In this document: one piece after another, positions 23,474-36,082 of the stretch
How the letters are laid out: each line of letters starts with the position of its first letter
Numbering within the stretch: the first letter of the stretch is position 1
Assembly (NCBI GenBank): GCA_028456385.1
Contig: JALNQF010000065.1
Span: 124,001-188,000, forward strand
Length of the DNA: 64,000 bases
Source of the DNA: Ophiosphaerella korrae
Taxonomy: Eukaryota > Ascomycota > Dothideomycetes > Pleosporales > Phaeosphaeriaceae
Direction: 5' to 3'
Program-made: the position numbers and the translations under genes
The notes under the pieces: model-generated
What the model saw: the letters and a program-made list of their open reading frames with translations, nothing else
The model's database searches: none
Told to the model about the DNA's origin: nothing

Positions 23474-25361
23474 CTTGTTATCGGTTCCAAAACCTGGGAT
23501 TTTGATACCACAAGATGGTGCACTGGTGATTTCAAGTTATCACGCAGGTTACAAGGCCCTGGAAAACTTGAAAACTGACGAAGGTGGCATGTAGGAATAA
23601 TAGAGCGACAAGATGACTTATTAGCACGACCTGTTATGCCAAGTGACCACAGTGCAATATACTCAATCCGGGTCTGTCGTAAAGCAGGCGGCGATGTGCA
23701 AGGGGTATGTGCAAGATATACCATTCTTAGAACTCATTGTCCAGGTTCGGCTTCAATCACGTTTGATGTCAATCAATCGAACCCGGTACCATGCAGCCTG
23801 TGCGTAACCTAGAATGAAGGTAATCATTTGCAGACAGGAGGAGGCCACAAGCGCATGGCCGTTCATGATGGGAGCCCTGTCTTTGCGGAAAACTGACCCT
23901 TTCTGGAAGTTCTGGGGTCATGGTTTGATGGCTAATGGGCATGTTTTGAGAGGCCAGCGAATTTATCCGTAAAGTTTATAGAGTGTAGGATAGATAGAAC
24001 GAACACCTCAGTGGATACAATAGCCGAAAGCTTGCCACGCAACTACCAACACCAGTAAGGATGTGAAAGTGTCAAAGTGCTTCGTTTGAAAGCCAGTAAA
24101 GATGCGTCGAATATTAAGAAAGATAAAATTTTCAAAAATGACCTCCTATGCTCGCTGTTTTCATCTGATCAAAGGGACATCACATTTTTCGTAGTCCTAG
24201 GCAGCACTGCAATAAATAAGTCATAGAACTACAAGGAGCACGACATTGCCGCTGTGAACGTTCCTCCCCACATTTCAGATGTGGGGTGCATCTATGCATG
24301 TGGAGCTTGGTGTGGCTTGCCACATATCGCTTATGGCAGGCGAGGTCATAAAGGACATCGTGATCGTGTTATTTGAAGCAGGTAAAATAGCCTAGAATAG
24401 TCACCGTAAAGCTAGAGACGGACTTTGATTGAGAAGATAGTGATGTTGCCCATGCTCATCTATCTTCGGCCCAGTGATTGATATTCCAAGAAGAGCGAAA
24501 AAAAAAAAAAAAAAAAAATAGAGGGCTTTGCCTCAAGCAAGCTCCAGTAAGTACCGAGAGTAAGTTGCGAGTTGAACAGTAAGTTGCTGGGCCAAGGTAA
24601 TATTGAGTATAGCGAACTTCTGTCTCACAAAGGCCATACATGACGACCATATGCCGTGTTGTGTGAGATGTTACCTCACAGTTTGGTGGCGTTAGACCAC
24701 CGGCTCTATCATCCAAAAGGATATGAACTCTTGGCTTTTTTTTTCAGTTGACCGGGCAGATCGCAATCACTATGTATTGGGCACAAGGACATCACAGACC
24801 ATTCTCTTCTGTACAGTTGCCCTAATATTCTCAGATAGCGAAACCAATCCTATAGAATGGTCAAGAGTGGCGATTGCTATGTCTAAACCTTTTTATTTAA
24901 GGTGGCGGCCGCGGAGACATGGGCTAGCCATAAAGTCTGACGTGGCGCACACTGAAGACATTGAAATGTATTATTGAAAGGTTCGCCGACTGGGAACACG
25001 ATTTGGAATAGGGGGACACCCGGATCCGATAACAAGTTTCATCAATTAAAAGGAGAGTTGAGCATCTGTGTGAATATTGACATGTGCCTCGGAGAAGTCC
25101 AGATTCAAATTGCTTAAAGAGAACTCGATTAGATTTATATGAGCGCATGCCTCTAGGAATCTTGGGTATCTACCAATTGTGGTATCTAGATGATTGTTTG
25201 AGAAAGTTGATGCAGCTGATTGGATGAGTTAACTATTTACAAAAGTCCTGAAGTTGCATGCGAGTCTTCCTGAATATCTTCTTCAAGACTTGTTCAATGA
25301 ATATGTACAACAGAGATAGTGAGTTGCAGTGGATAGGAGTAAGATTGGGCCCGACATTGTA
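23474..25361. other. Intergenic region of 1.9 kb, no gene seen
   Basis: The stretch holds the promoter of the cytochrome-domain gene, a poly(A) run and the 3' flank of KMO. Small frames on both strands show no family resemblance. Confidence 0.45.
24498..24518. repeat. Poly(A) run of 21
   Basis: Twenty-one consecutive A bases sit in the intergenic region. This is a simple repeat; no flanking duplication that would mark a retroposed copy was noticed. Confidence 0.9.
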
Positions 25362-26910
25362 TCACCCCTGTAGCAGCCTTTGCGTCCGCTGCGCAAGCCA
25401 GCATATCGATCTTAGAACGCCCATCTTCGCTCGCTCTGAGCCTCCAAGCTTGGCCAGCCAGCCGGCAGATCCAATCATTGCAACGAGCGCTAACCCGACC
25501 ACGCCGTTGAATATTCTTGCTTGCCTGTCAGCGGCCCCTTGGACCTCAGAATACCTCATATTACTGAAAGTGACTCGTGAATACTGAGTGGCCCATCCTG
25601 CACTAGGCACATATATGTATAGCTTCTCCTCGATCCATTTGCGCAACAGGTAGAGCGGCTTCTTGACATCAGACGCCATCTCTCGATAGTTTCCCAATGC
25701 GAGATCGTTGATAGCCTGAGCGTCTGGTGTACGCTGTTTCGAATATTCGCTTAATGCCTTTGCTTGGTCGTTGGGATGCGTATCAAGAAATTCAAAAAGG
25801 ACGCGAACATCTTCTAGGCCTGCATTCATGCCCTGGCCATAGAAGGGAACCATGGCGTGGGCTGCATCCCCGATGATGACCCCGGCGGTACCGTAATGAT
25901 ATGGCGAACATTTGATTGAGATAAGAGGTAGGTGGTCGTTTTCCTTGAACTGTTTGCGAAGCTCATCCTCCGTTATTAGGTCTGGAACAACACCTGGGAA
26001 TTTGTCATTGAAATATTCCACTACTTTCCCTGTCACGTCTAGCTGCTCAAAACCCGATCGTCCTAGGAACAGAGTTGAAGTAAAGGTCTTATCTAGGTTG
26101 GGTAAGGCAATAAACATCGAATCATCCTGTGGCCAGATATGAAGGTAGTTTGGAGGGAGCCGGAAGTCTCCATTTGCACCCGGTGGTACATAAAATTGAC
26201 ACCAGAGTTTGTCAATATATTCTTGTTGGTATGACATCGGCACAAATTTCATGAGATGGTACCGTGTAGCTGAATGAGCACCGTCCGCACCTATCAAAAG
26301 GTCAAAACTAATTTCGATATCATCACTCTTCGCAGGATCAGTTTTGGTGCAATTCTCAAACCAAGCAAGTCTCTTCTTAAAGTCCACGCTGACTAGCTTG
26401 CAGTTGAAGAAGAATTTGACGTTGGGCATAGAGTCAAGATGGTCGAGAAGCGTCTTGTTGAGCGCTGTCCGGTCCATAGCCAATAAGTTCTGGCAGTTGT
26501 TAGTCGAAAACTCATAACAAAAGGGAGTGTATTTACTCTGCCTCGAGCGTCATAGGCCTGTGCCTGACGCACATATTGACCCTGTTTTCTGACGTGGATC
26601 ATTCGGCCATGCATAGGAAAGGTTTTTGCAAGAACTGTATCTGCAAGTTCCGACAGCCCAGTCCGATGGAGGGAGCTGATTCCTCGTTCTGAAAGTGCTA
26701 AATTGATGGACTGGGACAGGTTTGATGTGACCTCAGGGCTCCGTAGATCTACCATATATAATAAGTCACTGAGCACCTAGACTTTGGAGTCTATTTTCGC
26801 TTGCCTGATCTTAGCTCATATATTTCCACCTCATTCCCACGTACTGCTGCGTAGAGGGCAGCAAGAGATCCTACGGGGCCGGCCCCAACAATGACAACCT
26901 TTTGTGGCAT
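25362..26910 (-). CDS. BNA4: Kynurenine 3-monooxygenase
   Basis: Minus-strand exons 26910-26805, 26748-26537 and 26489-25362 give 481 residues. The N-terminus [19 protein letters not shown] binds FAD. Exon 2 has the KMO signature [14 protein letters not shown] and MHGRMIH. Exon 3 has [24 protein letters not shown], the GADGAHS motif and [22 protein letters not shown] hydrophobic helix near the C-terminus ([19 protein letters not shown]) is the usual mitochondrial outer-membrane anchor. The enzyme hydroxylates kynurenine to 3-hydroxykynurenine with NADPH and O2 in tryptophan breakdown and de novo NAD synthesis. The first intron has a GC-AG border because no GT is available before an in-frame stop; the second is 47 nt. 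Confidence 0.93.
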
Positions 26911-27394
26911 GGTGCCACGAGGCTGAGAATAAAGTGAGTGTATGTCACTGACACACAAGCAAGTCCAGGTATGGCGTTGAGCACAAAAAAACTGACAGGC
27001 TACATATAGATCGGCCGCATGGAATTTATTTGCAGTGAGTGCATGGTCACGGACGTAGGGAAGTTGGCATGTGAATCAAACAAAAATGCAAGGATGCACC
27101 ATGGAACTAAATAGGAAAGGACACACGCACGCGATATTCTCAAGACTTGGCTGAGTCATTCATTTTTAGCGATGGGCAATTGGCGCTTGCGCCTCTTCGG
27201 TCTAGGCCTGGCCCTGCGCTGCGCCGATTCCGACATGAATCTTCGGCTTTGCGATCAACAGAGCCCTTCACTGGACGCTTTGCGCGGAACTCCGAGCACA
27301 CCTCAGCTGGCACTGTTTGAAATATTACACACAGAAACGCCGAAGTTCTTCTTCTCCTGCCCCAAGCCCTCCAAAACACAACCCGACACCCATT
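26911..27394. other. Divergent promoter region of KMO and MAP1
   Basis: These 484 bases separate two divergent genes and should hold both promoters. An open frame reads into MAP1 from upstream, but the first well-placed ATG with homology is at 27395. Confidence 0.5.
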
Positions 27395-28753
27395 ATGGCG
27401 GCCTCAGGCGCCCCGCGCAAATGCTCGAGCGAAGATTGCGAGAACGAAGCAGGTGCACTACAATGCCCAAATTGCCAAAAACTCGGTAAAGAAAGCTATT
27501 TTTGCTCTCAAGACTGCTTTAAGCGCAACTGGGTACATAGTAAGAAGGGTCAAAGACAGCAGGCAAATTATCTAATCAATAAGTAGAGTGGGCACAAAAA
27601 AGGGCACAAGTCACAAAACGGTATTCTTTCAAACGTCTTCACGCCCAAAGTAGTTTCTCACCCGGATCCAGTCACCGGCCACTTCAACCCATTCCCCACG
27701 TTCCCATACACCGGCGCTCTAAGACCCGTATACCCACTGTCGCCACGACGCGAAGTTCCAAAAACTATAAAACTCCCAGATTACTCAAAGGATGGCATAC
27801 CACACTCCGAGCAGGTCTTCATCAACAGAAACAAGATCGCCATCTTGAGTAAGGAGGAGCAGGAGGGCATGCGCAAAGTGTGTCGACTGGCACGAGAAGT
27901 GCTGGATATTGCGGCGCGTGCTGCGAAGCCTGGTGTCACCACCGACTTTATCGACGAGATTGTGCACAAAGCATGTGTGGAACGGAACGTAAGTGCAATC
28001 TCCTTAGATCAAAGTAGTGAGGGTTGACCATACACAGTCGTATCCTTCTCCCCTCAATTATGGTCACTTCCCCAAGTCAGTATGTACATCGGTAAATGAA
28101 GTCATTTGCCATGGAATACCAGATCAGCGAGTGCTCCAAGATGGTGACATCCTCAACATTGACGTAACTCTCTACCACAAGGGCTTCCACGGCGACTTAA
28201 ACGAAACCTACTACATTGGCGACAAAGCACTAGCGAATGCAGATGCAGTGCGGGTCACAGAGACATCAAGAGAATGCCTAGATAAGGCCATCGAAATCGC
28301 CAAGCCAGGCACACTCTTCCGCGAGTACGGCAATATTATCGAGAAGCATGCCAAAAGTCGAAATTGCAGCGTCATTCGCACGTACTGCGGGCATGGCATC
28401 AATCAGCTTTTTCACTGTGCCCCCAATGTTCCCCATTATGCAAAGAATAAGGCAATAGGGCAGGCAAAGCCAGGCATGTGCTTTACCATAGAGCCGATGA
28501 TTAGTATCGGGACGCACAGAGATAAGACTTGGCCAGATGATTGGACAAGTGTAACTCAAGATGGCTCTTTGACTGCACAATTTGGTAAGGCCCTCTCCTG
28601 TGCAGCACATACAGTAGCTTACGTGATATAGAACACACACTGCTTGTGACGGAGGACGGGGTTGAGATATTGACGGCCAGGTTACCGGATTCGCCCGGCG
28701 GTCCAGTACCGATGCCGGCACTGGCGAACGGAGAAGCAACGGCAACCACGTGA
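27395..28753 (+). CDS. MAP1: Methionine aminopeptidase 1
   Basis: Exons 27395-27532, 27587-27988, 28038-28584 and 28632-28753 give 402 residues. The N-terminus has the zinc-finger region of type 1 eukaryotic enzymes ([19 protein letters not shown] and [12 protein letters not shown], then paired His), which links the enzyme to the ribosome. The pita-bread catalytic domain follows, with [12 protein letters not shown], the metal ligands in DILNIDV and the CGHGI, IEPM and TEDG motifs. The enzyme removes the initiator Met from nascent proteins in the cytosol. All introns are 47-54 nt and each join restores conserved sequence. The domain order and length match the family. Confidence 0.95.
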
Positions 28754-29417
28754 ATGATTAGCGATTTAGTACTAGCATCCTCTCCCATCAATAGAGGACA
28801 TGACTGCATGGGTGCTTTTGACATGCTTGACTGTGAGAAGCTTGGTTGTAATATCATGTGAAAGAGGTCTAAATGGCTTCTCTAAATCATCCCATCTTTA
28901 GGAGATGCACGTATCGACGGTCAAAACACGATGGATTCGACTTTGCGATGCGAACAACTGGCCCATGCAATACCTAATCTATCAAACGGAACAAATTCTA
29001 CGCTGGTGATTGCGCCGCCCACTAAGCCACACACAGCGCTATTAGCGAGAGCCCTGACCATGTCTGGCCTCAGGAAGAGGCATCCCATCTCTCCGACTGA
29101 ACGTCATTCAAACAATCGCAGCCTGCTCGCTTACAATCCGAACACCTTGTCTATCAACGGGACCCTTTGAGACTTATAAAATCCGTACTCTTGCGTCTAT
29201 ACTACGGCGTGCTACGTCATTAGTGCCAGCCCCGCCACGCACGAGCTAGCTTTCCGCGTCTAGCCAACAGCCACCTGCAAACACACGAGCGCATCCGAAT
29301 CCCAACACCACACTTCCACCTCACCCGCGCGCCGAAGCATTTACTGGCCACATCACTACCAGTCTTTCTCCTACCCTTTGATACTCGTAATACCTACTCG
29401 GACGACAAACTTTCAAA
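28754..29417. other. Intergenic region with the ERV14 promoter
   Basis: No gene is supported. A C-rich leader with CCACCTCACCC-type pyrimidine tracts precedes the ERV14 ATG. Confidence 0.5.
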
Positions 29418-30084
29418 ATGACGGGCGAAGCATGGTTGTACCTTTTGGCGGTGTTGATAAACGCCGTCAACCTCTTCCTCCAAGTATTCTTCACCATTAT
29501 GTACAGCGATCTCGAATGGTTAGTTCTCTGTACTTGAGCAGCTTTGCCCAAAGCCGATGCGCTATATTATACTCAAAGCAGGCACCTTCACATGCACATA
29601 CTAATTTTGCGACAGTGATTATATCAACCCGATCGATCTTTGCAACCGCCTCAACACCTACATCGTCCCCGAAGCTGCCGTACATGGATTCCTTACTCTC
29701 CTGTTTCTGATCAACGGATACTGGATGGCACTGATTCTCAACCTACCACTATTGGCTTGGAATGGCAAGAAGTATATCTCGCGCCATGTTTTAGAGATTC
29801 ATGGATATGGACTAACAATGACAGGATTTTCGAAAATCAACATCTCCTAGACGCAACGGAGATCTTCAGGAAGCTCAACGTACATAAGAAGGTCAGGGAC
29901 GCCCGCATGAGACTTGTTAGCAAGTTCATGACACTCTTCATAATCTAAAGGCTGGACAAGTATAGTGAGAAAACATGCTGACTTCGCACAGGAATCTTTC
30001 ATCAAGCTAGGCTTCCATCTGCTTATGTTCTTCTTCTACCTCTACAGCATGATTGTTGCCCTCATCCGCGACGAATCTCACTAG
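29418..30084 (+). CDS. ERV14: ER-derived vesicle cargo receptor Erv14 (cornichon family)
   Basis: Four exons (29418-29518, 29616-29771, 29825-29891 and 29992-30084) give exactly 138 residues, the same length as yeast Erv14. The sequence reads as a cornichon protein: an N-terminal helix with [19 protein letters not shown], then [14 protein letters not shown], a central helix, the cytoplasmic loop [16 protein letters not shown], and the last helix with [18 protein letters not shown]. It acts as a COPII cargo adaptor for membrane proteins leaving the ER. Two introns are longer than usual for this window (97 and 100 nt). Confidence 0.96.
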
Positions 30085-30587
30085 ATGCGGCTTCACGGAC
30101 CTGTGACAAGTGCCTTTGTTGACTATGAGCCCTAGTGCTCTAACAGTCGACTACGGTTGGAAAGAGGAGGGGCCTCGAGCTTGGGGTGCCGGACTCATGT
30201 ACACGCATTCGCAATTTAATGATAAATAGATCATGAGGATCTGTCAGACCAGGATATGCGGGGGCGCATTGACGAGACTGGCCATGTCTCATAATCTCGA
30301 TGTCGGTGAAGACGGATAGACTATTTCTACGTTCGATGGTTTATGATACTCTAGCGTTTAGGTTGGTCTTGTAAATGAACGATTTCATCTCAAAATTTGG
30401 AGCTAGTTGTCTTGGCAATTAGTCATCACATTGGCTTAGCTTGAGCTGTCAACTCACCATCACATACTTGCCTTGAAAGCTTGACCGACGAACACATGTG
30501 CACAAGGAGCACTCTTAACATCATCATTGAGTTTGCTTAGAAAGTTCGTGCTGCCCACCTTTTTGCGCACGAGTTTGCAGTAAAGAT
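30085..30587. other. Intergenic region before the PRP17-like gene
   Basis: No convincing upstream exon for the splicing factor was found here, although one cannot be excluded because the first exon lacks the usual Prp17 N-terminus. Confidence 0.4.
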
Positions 30588-32040
30588 ATGGCCGGCAGGG
30601 TTCCTACTGGTTTTGCGGCGGAAACATACATCAGCGATCATACTTTTCGACAGGGACACCGAGCTGCCCAAAGCGGCAATACAAAGAAGCGAAAGCGCGA
30701 GAGTAAAGGAGATAGCAGTATAGTCTCTGGAGCCGGATCATATAAGGGTCCTTGGGCAAGATATGAAGAGGAAAGACCAGATGCTGCGTCGGATGACGAG
30801 TATGGCAGTGATGAAGAGGTGGAAATAATTTACGAAGAAGACGAGATCGAGGACAATCCAGCGGCTGCTCCAAAGAAGCTTGCAGGAACAGACTACCAGG
30901 ACACAGAAGCCGTAGGAGAGACAAGCGCGTTCGTGGGCAGCCAGCAGTACGATTATCAGGGTCGAACGTACATGCATGTTCCAAATGGTACGTCAGAGAA
31001 CTTTATAGGCCAGCCAGATATGGGCTAACATATCACAGACCTAGACATCAAGCTCACAGGCGACTTCGAAGCGAAGAATTATATCCCAAAGAAGCTCATC
31101 CATACCTACAAGTACCACACCAAATCAATCACACAAGTACGCTTCATGCCAGGTAGTGGCCATCTCTTACTTTCTGCGTCGGCGGACTCGAAAATTGCGA
31201 TCTGGGATGTTTACCATCAACGCGAGCTGCTGCGAACATACTCTGGGCACAACAAATCGGTCAATGACATCGACTTCAACCCGAGTGGTACCCAATTCGT
31301 ATCAGCAAGTTATGATCGCTACATGAAGCTATGGGACACGGAAACAGGCAAATGCTTGAATAAGTTCACGAGTGGGAAAACGCCCCATGTCGTGCGCATC
31401 AACCCAAGTACACCACATGAGTTCCTGGCTGGTATGAGTGACAAGAAGATTCTGCAGTACGATACCAGGAGTGGAGAGATGGTGCAAGAATACGATCACC
31501 ATTTAGGTCCTGTCAATACCATCACCTTTTGCGACGAAGTAAGTTTTCTCCGATTTACCGTCACAACTGTATGCTGACATGTCATAGGATCGTCGCTTCA
31601 TCACAACCTCGGACGATAAATCCTTACGCGCTTGGGAATATGGAATTCCAGTTCCTATTAAATTCATCGCCGAGCCGTACATGTTCAGTATGGTCCGCTC
31701 CGCACCTCATCCATCAGGCAAGTACGTCGCGTTCCAGTCCTCAGATAACCAAATCACGGTGTATTCCTCGACCGACCGCTTCCGCCAAAACCGCAAGAAG
31801 AGTTACCGGGGACATAATGTTGCTGGGTATGCGCCAGACGTGGCGATTAGCCCCGACGGCCAATTCATCAGCTCAGGCGACAGTGGCGGCTATGTGTGCT
31901 TTTGGGACTGGAAGACTTGTAAGATGTGGCATAAGATTCAGGCCAGTGATTCACCGGTGCTAGCGGTGCAGTGGCATCCGAGGGAAACAAGCAAGTTAGT
32001 CACTGGTGACTTGAATGGCGTACTGAAGTATTGGGACTAG
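30588..32040 (+). CDS. PRP17: Pre-mRNA splicing factor Prp17/Cdc40 (WD40), short N-terminus
   Basis: Exons 30588-30987, 31039-31538 and 31588-32040 give 450 residues. The Prp17 linker is recognisable (GSYKGPWARYEEE, the acidic stretch, then YMHVPN and KKLIHTYKYHTKSI). It is followed by a seven-bladed WD40 propeller with LLLSASADSKIAIWDV, QFVSASYDRYMKLWDT, RRFITTSDDKSLRAWE and a last blade ending LNGVLKYWD at the stop. The protein works in the second step of splicing. Relative to typical Pezizomycotina Prp17, about 80-110 N-terminal residues before the TGFAAE..SDHTF block are missing. Either an upstream exon was not found or this copy is naturally short. Introns are 51 and 49 nt. Confidence 0.9.
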
Positions 32041-33210
32041 TCGCGCATTGTGAGCATGACGATTGAGAGTTAGAAAACAACAATGATACCCCAGGCAGAT
32101 AAACTCGCCATCTCCGACGTTGCACAACGATGTTGAGCTATTCCTGTCATGGCTTTCGAAATCTATTGGGCGAATCGTCACATCGTATTACTACCCAAAT
32201 TGACCGCTCGCGCAATATGGGCCAAATGCGCGATTGCGCGAATCGTGGTTGCCACGGAGGACTGCTTACACGTCGCCACGTGATAGGCGTTCAGCCCCTT
32301 AGCGCGTTCAGCTGCGCCTCGGTCGGCCCACCGCTTGTTTGCCTGTACTTTGTCTTGATGTCTTTCCAACCATCGTCATCTGCTCAGTAATCCTCTCAAT
32401 ATGTGTTGCTCCTTGTCCTGTGATGAACTTTCCAAGGTTCGTTGACACCATGCTCTCTAGGCACCCATCCTCTAGCCCCACATCTCGTCCCAGACGCGTC
32501 AAACCGGTGACCAAAACGTTCAACTCTCGCCCATTTTATTTCAATTATCATAGGCTGGGCTGGGCAAACGTCACAGGTTCACGCGTCGCTCCAATCAATG
32601 CGTGTTACTCATTGGCCCCCATCTGACACGCCTTGCATGCAGTGCAGTCATCCTTCTTCACCAGCTCACACATCTTTTATGACTCTTTGCTTCCAGACTG
32701 TTCCCCAGATGTTTCAGGTGGCACTACCAAATAATGTTGCCTGCTGCCTGATAGGCTCCTCACCAATGGTGCCTGAGGAAGCACACCGGCCGAGGCACAG
32801 CCACGCGTGGGCCATCGCAATCGCGCACTTGGTGCTCAGGCACCATGTTAGGAGTTCCCCGATGAGAGTGATAGAGCAAACAATACTATAGTTTGTAGGC
32901 GGCGGCCTCAGGACTGTCTGCCTGGAATATAAACGCCGTCGAAGTAGGTCTTTTTGTCTTTCTTTCTTCACACAGTCACTCAATCTACAGTCATATTCAT
33001 TATTCTTGGGAAGAGTCACAGTCGTGGTCATCTGCTCAGCATCAGTCAACATCTCATTTGATATCGCCCTTCCTACAGTCAAGGATTCTCTAAACATAGC
33101 TTCCATCGCCACATCCTTCGCCCGCAACAATATTAAATTTTCACGTTCGCGAATCAAAGCTGGAATCTGAATACCTCAAAACGCCACTTTGCCAGTCAAT
33201 CACCATCAAG
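32041..33210. other. Intergenic region with a long leader for the small Ser/Tyr-rich gene
   Basis: No coding gene is supported in 1.2 kb. The last 280 bases, after a TATA-like motif, are pyrimidine-rich and look like a long 5' UTR. Confidence 0.45.
32928..32933 (+). promoter_or_regulatory. Candidate TATA box of the small Ser/Tyr-rich gene
   Basis: A TATAAA motif lies about 280 bases before the ATG at 33211 and is followed by CT-rich sequence. It would give a 5' UTR of roughly 250 bases. Confidence 0.4.
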
Positions 33211-33504
33211 ATGTCTTCGAGCACCTACTCGTACGCGCAGGCCAACAAGGGTGCCTACACCTCCCGTCCCTCGACTTCGTCAACCAGTATGTTGCCTATG
33301 CACGCATTGACAAGTCTTTGAACATGACTCTAACATCAGCCAGCATACTCAACTGCTTCATCATCCAGTCTCTACGCACAGTCCGGTAACTCGTCACGGA
33401 GCAGCCGTTATGGTAGCAAGCCACCGGTCATCCACAATGGTGGTGGCCAAACCAACGACACAAACACATCATCAAGCGCTCCGAACGGCGGTTACTACAA
33501 ATAA
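33211..33504 (+). CDS. Small Ser/Tyr/Gly-rich hypothetical protein
   Basis: Exons 33211-33286 and 33344-33504 join across a 57 nt intron with a CTCTAAC branch site, giving 78 residues. The acceptor was chosen because it keeps the frame open to a stop after GGYYK. The product is low-complexity: runs of Ser and Thr, evenly spaced Tyr (TYSYAQ, AYTSR, TYSTASS, LYAQS) and a Gly/Asn-rich end. There is no signal peptide, membrane helix or Cys. I do not recognise a named family. The intron, branch site and leader support it as a real gene; its composition suggests a disordered, perhaps stress-related small protein, which is inference only. Confidence 0.65.
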
Positions 33505-34515
33505 TTGGCTTCTTCGCTGCCTGCCTCGAGGCATAAGTGAGATGCTCGCTTGAACCTTTCTTTTAGTCGCGGCATTGCAGGAGTTCAACCGCATGGTCTG
33601 GCGTACACTGTTTTTGGCTGTTTAATGGCGCAATATGGGCACAGCGGTTTCAATGGCGTATTTCCCCTTCGCTGGATTTCGCAGCGTCATCAATGAAGGA
33701 TCGCTGGGTCTGAGGTTCCTGAGCCTTGCAAAGTTGAACCTCCCCTTTTCTTCTTCCTACCACTCCCCTTCTTGAGTACTGGTTTTTCCCTGTAGTGTAA
33801 TAACAATAATGTCCTGTTAAACTTTGATCATTATCAACAACTTGATGAAGTGAGGTCAAAACAAAGCCTGACATGCTTGGATGATGTCTTACATGAACGT
33901 GCATCCTTGACGTATGCTGACCCGGCCTTATGCAGGTCCGCTACTCAACCACCCATCGGTGAGCAAGGCATAATCCGCACTTCATGTCAGGTTATCAGGC
34001 TGATGAGTGCGTATATACCATCTAACCAAAAGTACACCAAGAAGTATTGCAGCCTAACCCAATAGAGTAATTGTTGTAGTAATTCCCATAAGTTGACTCG
34101 ACTCGCTAGAGCTACTCAATCGTGGTTCCGAGGCACCCCGGCCCATCTTATATTTCAGGCACCAGGAGCTCTTAGTATCAAGAGCTCTACCTATCAATAG
34201 CTAGTACAATTAATGATCTATCTCCCACTCATTCCTAAGCTCGTGCCTCCCGTAATATATAATACGATCAGGTCAGATTTCTCCAGGCCTAGGCACTCGG
34301 AAAGGGGTCCAACTGCAGGAACCAAAATAAGGCCCCATAGCCGGGAACAGGAAATAAACGTCATATCTCGAAAACACACTGTCGCTCTATGGTTACTCAT
34401 ACTGAACGGTCAACATATTCGTATTACAACGAGACCCTTCAAATCCTCTTCGGTTCTATTTGGTTTTGCATGCCTTCGCATTCATATTAGCGGTGTGGTT
34501 GATTGCTCATCTCAA
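33505..34515. other. Intergenic region, no gene seen
   Basis: About 1 kb with rising AT content toward the PD-(D/E)XK-like gene. No supported gene or RNA. Confidence 0.45.
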
Positions 34516-36082
34516 TCATGTTTGCATAAGGTTCCTAAACTCCATCCAGTACTTATCCTTGACCCACTTCGCCAGCACAGTGACCATCTCAAACAGCTTA
34601 AAAAAGGCAATGACTGATCCTAAGCCTCCGCTATCGAGAGGACCTAGGATCACGACACCATTTTCATTCTTATCCCTGTAAGCAATGTGCAATTTCCAAT
34701 CCATACCGATGGCCGTCCACCCAAAGATAGGGAAAATTTCCTGTGCTCTAGAACCGTCTACAGCAGCGACGTGGGCTCCCGGTATTGAATTATCAGCCTC
34801 AATGGTATAATCATCACCTCCTGAAACGGGTATTTGTCCGCTTCTCGCGGGTGTCTGTGTCTCTTGATTCGCCGTCCTTGATCGCACTTTTAATTCATCT
34901 AGCTTCGCCAACCCTGCGAAGCACCACACCCCAAGCTGTAGGCTAGCCTCAAGATAGTTTTTCCCTGGCTCGTCGACTTCAACACAGCCAGGCAGCACCA
35001 GCCTACTTACGCTGGTCTCGGACATCTGACTGAGCCGCATAGTAGGATCGGACGTCCGAAGAGCGGTATATACAGGCGCAGTGGCGGGTGTATGGGCAGA
35101 GATTGCGACGGCGAGATCGGTTTTCTTGGTGGGGATCGCGGTATTGTGGACGTGGGGAAGGAGGGTGGCATCATTGATGCCGCTATACTGTCTGCGACCC
35201 AAAATGTTAGACTCATCGTGAAAGAACTCAAAGTTAGAACTCATACATCCTTGACGCATAGCATCCCTTCTAGTTCCGGCTGTGCAAACACCTCCTCTAA
35301 GAACTTGTTCGCGATCGATAACCATGATGCTTCTGCTTCATTGTCGTCGAAACAGGACTTCGCTCGGTCAAGCGTGTTTGCGGCTATTCTCCAAAGGTTC
35401 TGGTCGACAAACTTGTCGCTAGTTTTAGATATTCTAAAAGCGTAATCCGGAACAACTTCGAAAGGTAGGGTTGCTTTGATGGTTTCTTAGACGTGTCTGT
35501 TACAAGTTGCTGCAAAATATGATCGCAGATAGGAGATCATTGCACCTTTAGAGAGTCAGAAATGACTTCAACACCGTGCAGAGGCAATCCATGTATCATA
35601 TCAAGCACGGTTTGTGGAGTATTCTCATCTGCGGATGTGGTGTACTTGAGCGGCGGGGTAGCAAAGCGGTATATGTCTCGTAGCTCACGCACAGGGCTAT
35701 TTGCCCCGATCTTAGTCGGAGATGAGGATCGAGAACGCGCAGTTGGAGGTAATTGGGTGTCACTGAGCACTGATGTTGCTATAGTGACAGACAGCTGGTC
35801 GTCTTGGGTCCTGGTGCGCTTGCGCGGCGACGACATAGTAACACAGTTGTAGGAATTCAGACTAGTGTGGTGCTTTCGATTTAAAGACCGATATCTTGAG
35901 TCAGGTCGAGGGGTATACAACGATTTCTTAGGTGGAATCGAGAGCGATGGGGATGCAGGAGCGATGCGGGTACTGCCGTCCCCGTGGCCGACTGATGCAG
36001 GCGATGATAATGGCGTCTGGAGATATTCGTATTTATGAGTATCAAATACCCAAGAGCGGACGAAGTCCCAGTCATCTGCCAT
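34516..36082 (-). CDS. PD-(D/E)XK nuclease-like domain protein
   Basis: Three coding blocks on the minus strand are visible: 36082 to about 35546-35575, about 35473 to 35247, and 35187 to 34516. The second intron (59 nt) is clear: it joins LEGMLCVKD to YSGINDATLLPHV. The first join is uncertain; one phase-consistent choice is donor at 35575 and acceptor at 35473. The start MADDWDFVRSWVF, the middle SSPRKRTRTQDD, then NLWRIAANTLDRAK, KKTDLAVAIS and YLEASLQLGVWCFAGLAKL match a large fungal family annotated as PD-(D/E)XK nuclease-like. The expected E-x-K of the core reads E-V-D here (CVEVDEPG), so catalysis is doubtful. Function is unknown. The gene is about 290 bases from the AT-rich block; its start frame could extend further upstream (to 36199). 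Confidence 0.7.
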
